A DNA stretch of 20,394 bases from Phycisphaerales bacterium (lineage in GTDB: Bacteria; Planctomycetota; Phycisphaerae; Phycisphaerales; UBA1924). Position numbers and translations under genes: made by a program. The notes beneath the pieces are model-generated. The model worked only from the letters and a program-made list of their open reading frames with translations, had not been told where the DNA came from and ran no database searches. How positions within the stretch are numbered: position 1 is the first letter of the stretch; every line of letters starts with the position of its first letter. The stretch covers positions 1 to 20,394 of the forward strand of contig SLFH01000091.1 in the NCBI GenBank assembly GCA_007124345.1, read 5' to 3'. Of this stretch, positions 16,368 through 20,394 are shown piece after piece.

Positions 16368-17362
16368 CCGAAGCCCCAAACCCAGCCCCCACCCCACCGG
16401 CAAGCGAAGACGCCTGGACCACGCGGCGTCTGCTCGCGTGGATGAGCTCGACCTTCGCCGAACGCGGAATGGACTCGCCCCGCCTGCTCGCCGAACTGCT
16501 GCTCACCCGCGCCATCGGCTGCGACCGAATGTCGCTCTACACCGACGCCGACCGCCCCGCCTCCAGCGCCGAGCGAGACGCCCTGCGGGCCCTGGTCGGG
16601 CGCGCGCTCAAGCACGAGCCCGTGCAGTACATCGCCGGCGAGGCCTGGTTCTACGGCATCCGCTTCGCCGTCGACCCCCGCGTGCTCATCCCACGCGCCG
16701 CGACCGAGACGCTCGTCGACCTCGTGCTCGAACACTTCAAGCCGAGGGTGCACGAAGAGCCGCCGGTCGACCCCGAAATCACGCCCGAGCCCCAAACCGA
16801 GGCCGAGACACCGCCCCCAGCGATGCCGCCGCGCCCCGCTCCACCGAGCGTCCGCATCGCAGACATCGGCGTCGGCTCGGGCGCGATCATCTGCTCGCTG
16901 CTCAAGAACCTCCACCACGCGACCGCCATCGCCACCGACATCTCTCCCGACGCGATCGAGCTTGCGAAAGCCAACGCCGAATCCTGCAGCGTCATCCCCC
17001 GCGTCGAGTTCCGCCAGGGCGACCTGCTCGAACCCCTCGCGGGCGAAGCCTCCTTCAGCGCGATCGTCTCCAACCCCCCCTACATCCCCGACCACGAGTG
17101 GGCGAAGGTCGGGCCCAATGTCAAGAACCACGAGCCGACCCACGCCCTGCGCGCCGGGCCCGACGGGCTCCGGTTCGTCCGCCCGCTGATCGACCAGGCG
17201 CCGGCCCTGCTCGTCCCGGGCGGGCTGCTGGCGATCGAGATCGCCGACTCGACGGCAGACGCCGTGCTCCGACTCGCGCGAGCCCGCCCGGACCTGCAAA
17301 GCTGCCGCATCGTTAATGATCTTGATGGCCTGTCCCGCGTGCTGGTCGCGACCCGAGCCTGA
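16364..17362 (+). CDS. prmC: Peptide chain release factor N5-glutamine methyltransferase
   Basis: 332 residues. PrmC methylates the glutamine of the GGQ motif in class I release factors, using S-adenosylmethionine. The N-terminal helical domain includes QYIAGEAWFYG (88-98) and VLIPR (107-111). The methyltransferase domain shows ADIGVGSGAI (SAM loop, about 166-175), the acidic TDIS at the end of strand 2, and catalytic NPPY at 237-240, followed by the PrmC-type HEPTHALRAGPDGL. Between them is an unusual Pro/Glu-rich insertion (about 127-163). IPRAATET replaces the common IPRPDTET. The ATG overlaps the polA stop (ATGA), implying coupled translation. The open frame extends far upstream, but only as an out-of-frame reading of polA. 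Confidence 0.95.
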   Translation: MTEAPNPAPTPPASEDAWTTRRLLAWMSSTFAERGMDSPRLLAELLLTRAIGCDRMSLYTDADRPASSAERDALRALVGRALKHEPVQYIAGEAWFYGIRFAVDPRVLIPRAATETLVDLVLEHFKPRVHEEPPVDPEITPEPQTEAETPPPAMPPRPAPPSVRIADIGVGSGAIICSLLKNLHHATAIATDISPDAIELAKANAESCSVIPRVEFRQGDLLEPLAGEASFSAIVSNPPYIPDHEWAKVGPNVKNHEPTHALRAGPDGLRFVRPLIDQAPALLVPGGLLAIEIADSTADAVLRLARARPDLQSCRIVNDLDGLSRVLVATRA

Positions 17363-17394
17363 AGCTCACCCGACCGCTGCGGGGCGGCTCTTGC

Positions 17395-17787
17395 TCAGGG
17401 GATCTCGTACAGCCGGCGCACCCGCGTCGCGTCCTTGCCCGCCCTCTCAAGGTGGCGGACCAGGGCCCGGGCGAGCTGCCGCTCGTACTCCTGCAGATCG
17501 AAATCGGTGCGGGGGTTGTCGCCTTCGGCGGCCTTGAAGGCGTCGTCCCGGGCACTGTCGAAGGCCGCGTCGAACGGGGCGGGCCGCTCTGCGTACCCGC
17601 TGAGGTGCACCAGCACCCGCTCTCGCATCTCCCTGTCGACATCGGCCGTGCTCGCCCGGAACTGGGCGACCCGCCGGGCCTCCTCCCCGGTCCGGTGGCT
17701 GACGGCGTACGCGATCAGCCCAACCCCGACGAGGGCGACGAGCAGCACCCGAACGATCCCAGCGACCGCGGACTTTTTCTTGGCCAT
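17395..17787 (-). CDS. Small single-TM protein of unknown function
   Basis: 130 residues. A basic start (MAKKKSAVAG) leads to one TM at about 10-28. A charged, mostly helical soluble part follows, including RREMRERVLVHLSGY-like segments and a helix QEYERQLARALVRHLERAG; it probably lies outside the cytoplasm as a type II or signal-anchor protein. I do not recognise a family. It begins 12 bases after the stop of the PAS-GAF-receiver gene and is probably co-transcribed with it. It converges on prmC with a 32-base gap. No clear Shine-Dalgarno is visible. Confidence 0.7.
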   Translation of the reverse strand: MAKKKSAVAGIVRVLLVALVGVGLIAYAVSHRTGEEARRVAQFRASTADVDREMRERVLVHLSGYAERPAPFDAAFDSARDDAFKAAEGDNPRTDFDLQEYERQLARALVRHLERAGKDATRVRRLYEIP

Positions 17788-17799
17788 GTCAAGAGAATA

Positions 17800-19482
17800 T
17801 CAGGCGTCGGTCTGCTGCGCCTCGGCCAGAGCCTTGCGGACTTCGTCGACCATCCGCTCGATCTGGAAGGGCTTGAACAACACCGCCCGGAGCCCCTCCT
17901 GCGAGGCACGCACGATCGAGTGGTGCGGGTCGTACCCGAACCCGGTCATCAGGATCACCGGCACCTCGGCCATCGCCTTGCGGGCGGCGCTGAAGACCTC
18001 GTACCCGTTCCGGTCGGGCATCTTGATGTCGCTGATGATCAGGTCGAACGGTTCGAGCTCGGCCCTGGCGACCCGTTCGAGCTCTTCGATCGCCTTGCCC
18101 CCGTCGGCGCACACGCTCACCTCGCACCCGCGGTGGCGGAGCACATCGCCCAGCACCCGCCGGATCTTCTGCTCGTCGTCGGCCACCAGCACGCGACGCC
18201 CAGACAGCACCGGGTCGCGCTCGCGGACCGCCATCGCCCGGTCGATGCCCAGAAGCGTCTGCGGGCCCGCCGCGACATTGCGCATCCGCGTGCGGATCGC
18301 GTCGACATCGTCGCGGATGCGGGTCAGGTGGCGGATCATCTCGGGGTCGTCGTCGCCGGCGCGGACCTCGCGGATCGCCGCGTCCGTCTCGGCGATGATG
18401 TCGTCCAAGGGGCCCGAGAGCTCGCCCTCGACCCGGTCGCACGCGGACTGGTTCGTCGCCGAACGCTCGACCACCAGCGCGTCGAGCATGTGCAGCGCCA
18501 AGGCCACGTGGCGGGCGAACAGCTCGGCGAACTGGCGGTCCTGGTCAGAGAAGGCGTTCGGCTCGGCCGACTCGATGTCCATCACCCCGATCACCTGGTC
18601 GAGCAGGCGGAGCGGGACCGTCAGCGACGAACGCGCGTTGGCCATCCCCGGCAGGAACAGCCGGTCGTTCTCCGTGTCGTTGCAGATGTAGCTCCGCCCG
18701 TGCAGCGCCACCCACCCGCAGATCCCGTTGTTCTCCTGCTCGGCGTGCAGCTGCAGCCCCCGGATCTCGGCGGGCAGCCCGCGGCTCATCACGCACTCAA
18801 GCCGCCCGGACTTCTCGTCCTTCAGCCAGATCGTGAAGTTGTCAAAGCGGAGCAGGTCGTGGGCGAACTTGATGATCTTCCTCTCGAGCAGCGCCAGTCG
18901 CTCGATCATGTTCATCTCGCGGAGCTGCTCCCGCTCGAGCTTGATCAGCTCGGTCCCGGCCCGCTCCAGCGCTTCGAGCTTCTGGCGGTGGCGACGCGCT
19001 TCGGTCACGTCGCGGACGACCAGCGCCATCCTCGCCTCCTCGCCCTGGTCGACGGGCACAGGCGACATCTCGATGTCGTAGATCCGCTCGGCCCCCCGGT
19101 CGTTCAGCTCGAAACGCCGGGGACGGTCGGACTTGTTGCTCTCGAACCAGCGGCTCGTCTCGCGGCAGAAGACAGACAGGTCCGCTCTCACGGACCTGCT
19201 CAGCGTCGCAAACCAATTGTTGCACCAGATCGCCCGGCCCTGGGTGTCCGCCAGGCAGACCCCCTCCCCGATCGCATCAAGCAGGGCCCCCGCGTCCCCG
19301 GAGCTCACCCCGTTGACATCCCCGGCCGAGATCACCACCGCCGAGGTGTCACCGTTGGCCGCGGGCGCGTCCTCCGGCCCGAGCACGGTGACATCGAAGT
19401 GCTCACGGAGCAGTGCTTCGAGGTCCTCGACGGGCAGATCGCCCGGATCGCGTATCACCAGCTTGAGCCGGTTCTTCACCAT
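17800..19482 (-). CDS. PAS-GAF-receiver signalling protein without a histidine kinase ATPase domain
   Basis: 560 residues, no TM. A PAS-like domain (about 62-165) has LLDAIGEGVCLADTQG and WCNNWF. A coiled helix (about 165-205) joins it to a GAF domain (about 200-335) with CGWVALHGRSYICND and VPLRLLDQVIGVMDIES. A helical segment (about 340-410) contains EGELSGPLDDI, which looks like a HisKA H-box with the histidine gone. A receiver domain follows (about 429-552) with Asp435/Asp436, phospho-acceptor Asp485 in SDIKMPD, Thr513 and Lys537. There is no HATPase domain, so it cannot be a normal hybrid kinase; a partner kinase is expected elsewhere. ATG at 19482 is chosen because the text before it does not look coding and GAGGAG lies about 12 bases upstream. 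A short TM protein follows in the same unit. Confidence 0.88.
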   Translation of the reverse strand: MVKNRLKLVIRDPGDLPVEDLEALLREHFDVTVLGPEDAPAANGDTSAVVISAGDVNGVSSGDAGALLDAIGEGVCLADTQGRAIWCNNWFATLSRSVRADLSVFCRETSRWFESNKSDRPRRFELNDRGAERIYDIEMSPVPVDQGEEARMALVVRDVTEARRHRQKLEALERAGTELIKLEREQLREMNMIERLALLERKIIKFAHDLLRFDNFTIWLKDEKSGRLECVMSRGLPAEIRGLQLHAEQENNGICGWVALHGRSYICNDTENDRLFLPGMANARSSLTVPLRLLDQVIGVMDIESAEPNAFSDQDRQFAELFARHVALALHMLDALVVERSATNQSACDRVEGELSGPLDDIIAETDAAIREVRAGDDDPEMIRHLTRIRDDVDAIRTRMRNVAAGPQTLLGIDRAMAVRERDPVLSGRRVLVADDEQKIRRVLGDVLRHRGCEVSVCADGGKAIEELERVARAELEPFDLIISDIKMPDRNGYEVFSAARKAMAEVPVILMTGFGYDPHHSIVRASQEGLRAVLFKPFQIERMVDEVRKALAEAQQTDA

Positions 19483-19517
19483 AACACCGCCATACTCCTC
19501 AGCGGGGAGAGCATGGC

Positions 19518-19547
19518 AGGATACCGCACTAACCATGGGCGTGTCGA
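19518..19547 (-). promoter_or_regulatory. Possible sigma-70-like promoter for the PAS-GAF-receiver operon
   Basis: On the minus strand, TCGACA (19547-19542) and TATCCT (19523-19518) are separated by 18 bases. A start near 19511 would leave a leader of about 29 bases carrying GAGGAG before the ATG at 19482. Each box has only one or two mismatches to the consensus. Not tested. Confidence 0.4.
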
Positions 19548-19613
19548 ATGGAAACACCACGCCCCGTTCATGCCAAACATCGGTTCGACCCGATCGATTC
19601 CTTCCAAGAGCCC

Positions 19614-20394
19614 ATGATTTCGGTCCGAGAAGTGCACAAGTCGTTCGGTCCGGTGCACGCCGTCAGAGGCGTCTCCTTCGAGCTGGGACACCCCCAGGTC
19701 GTCGGTCTGCTCGGCCCCAACGGGGCCGGCAAGAGCACGACCATCCGCATGATCACCGGCTACCTCCCCCCCGATCGGGGCCAGATCAGAGTAGGCGAGC
19801 TCGACATGCTCTCGGATTCGCTCGCCGCACGCAGGCGGATCGGGTATCTCCCCGAATCGGCCCCGATTTACCCGGAAATGCGGACCCTCGACTACCTCCG
19901 CTTCAGAGCCCGCGTCTTCTCGATGACCCGGGCCGACCGAAGACGCCGCATCGCCGAGGTCATCGCCCGCTGCGAGCTCCAGCCCGTCCGCAAGCGCAGA
20001 ATCGGCCAGCTCAGCAAGGGCTACCGCCAGCGCGTCGGCCTCGCAGCCGCCATGCTCCACGACCCCCCGGTCCTCATCCTCGACGAGCCGACCAACGGCC
20101 TGGACCCGACGCAGATCAGGGCCGCCCGCGCCCTGGTCCGCGAACTCGGCCACGACCGCACCCTCCTCGTCTGCTCGCACATCCTCGCCGAGGTCGAACG
20201 AACCTGCGACCGCGTGATCGTCATCGCGGGCGGCAGGGTCAGGGCCGACGGCTCGCCCAACGACCTCGTCGCCCTCGCGGCGGGCGGGTCGCCCTGCATC
20301 GTCGAATGCCGCGCGAGCCCCCGCGTCAATCCCGAATCGCTCATCAAGTCCGTCTCGGGCGTCCATACCCTTACATGCGAGACCCACGAGGGCA
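19614..20394 (+). CDS. ABC transporter ATP-binding protein, GldA/ABC-2 type (partial, C-terminus outside window)
   Basis: 260 codons are visible to the right edge. Motifs in order: Walker A GPNGAGKST (34-42), IGYLPES at the Q-loop position (76-82; Glu in place of Gln, as is common in GldA-like ATPases), signature LSKGYRQRV (133-141), Walker B VLILDEPTNGLDP (153-165) and the H-loop CSH (187-189). The region after about 210 begins the C-terminal extension typical of ABC-2 ATPases. It powers an exporter whose permease is presumably encoded downstream, outside the window. The ATG gives the family start MISVREVHKSFG; AAGAG lies a few bases upstream. It diverges from the PAS-GAF-receiver gene across 131 bases. 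The substrate cannot be told from the sequence. Confidence 0.93.
   Translation, partial: MISVREVHKSFGPVHAVRGVSFELGHPQVVGLLGPNGAGKSTTIRMITGYLPPDRGQIRVGELDMLSDSLAARRRIGYLPESAPIYPEMRTLDYLRFRARVFSMTRADRRRRIAEVIARCELQPVRKRRIGQLSKGYRQRVGLAAAMLHDPPVLILDEPTNGLDPTQIRAARALVRELGHDRTLLVCSHILAEVERTCDRVIVIAGGRVRADGSPNDLVALAAGGSPCIVECRASPRVNPESLIKSVSGVHTLTCETHEG

Noticed and set aside
13689..16403. 904-codon minus-strand open frame
   Set aside because: It lies antisense to polA, whose domains are complete. Long antisense frames arise from high GC and codon bias.
19483..19560. Longer start of the PAS-GAF-receiver protein at 19560
   Set aside because: The extra 26 residues would overlap the likely promoter, and a Shine-Dalgarno-like GAGGAG lies just before the later ATG.
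17452..19617. 721-codon plus-strand open frame
   Set aside because: Antisense to the PAS-GAF-receiver gene and the small TM gene; its translation has no recognisable domain.

Overview
The window is GC-rich chromosomal DNA, densely packed with genes on both strands. The gene content suggests a planctomycete, most likely of the Phycisphaerae type. The clues are an ECF-type sigma factor translationally coupled to a membrane-spanning Ser/Thr kinase, a two-VWA protein next to a long charged coiled-coil membrane protein, an MreBCD set, and the alternative GlmU-like family also seen in Bacteroidetes. This assignment is inferred from gene families; no rRNA or other taxonomic marker is present. I saw no tRNA, rRNA, CRISPR array, insertion sequence or phage gene.

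Layout. (1) Bases 1-3786, minus strand: a membrane coiled-coil protein (DUF4175-like), then a protein with two VWA domains that runs off the left edge. (2) 3934-4962, plus: trpD, standing alone. (3) 4986-8032, minus: an ECF-like sigma factor and a three-TM Ser/Thr kinase that overlap by ATGA. Diverging from them at 8395-9345 is a membrane-anchored, PspA-like coiled-coil protein with a strong Shine-Dalgarno. (4) 9610-12158, plus: mreB, mreC, mreD. (5) 12220-17362, plus: a GlmU-like nucleotidyl/acyltransferase, polA with all three domains, and prmC overlapping polA. (6) 17395-19482, minus: a PAS-GAF-receiver regulator followed by a small one-TM protein. (7) 19614 to the right edge, plus: an ABC transporter ATPase of the GldA/ABC-2 type, cut off at the window end.

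How the genes fit together. Regions 4 and 5 are housekeeping functions: cell shape, envelope sugar-nucleotide metabolism, DNA replication/repair and release-factor methylation. The best candidate for a less described system is region 3. A sigma factor with a C-terminal tail is co-translated with a kinase whose uncharacterised C-terminal domain should lie outside the cytoplasm. Both diverge from a PspA-like membrane coiled-coil gene, which looks like an envelope-sensing circuit. A second signalling unit is the PAS-GAF-receiver protein, which seems to carry a degenerate HisKA-like helix without a phospho-acceptor histidine and has no ATPase domain.

The plus strand appears C-rich across the window whichever strand is coding. 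The first minus-strand operon (1-3786) uses more G- and T-ending codons than the rest. These are visual impressions from sampled stretches, not full counts.
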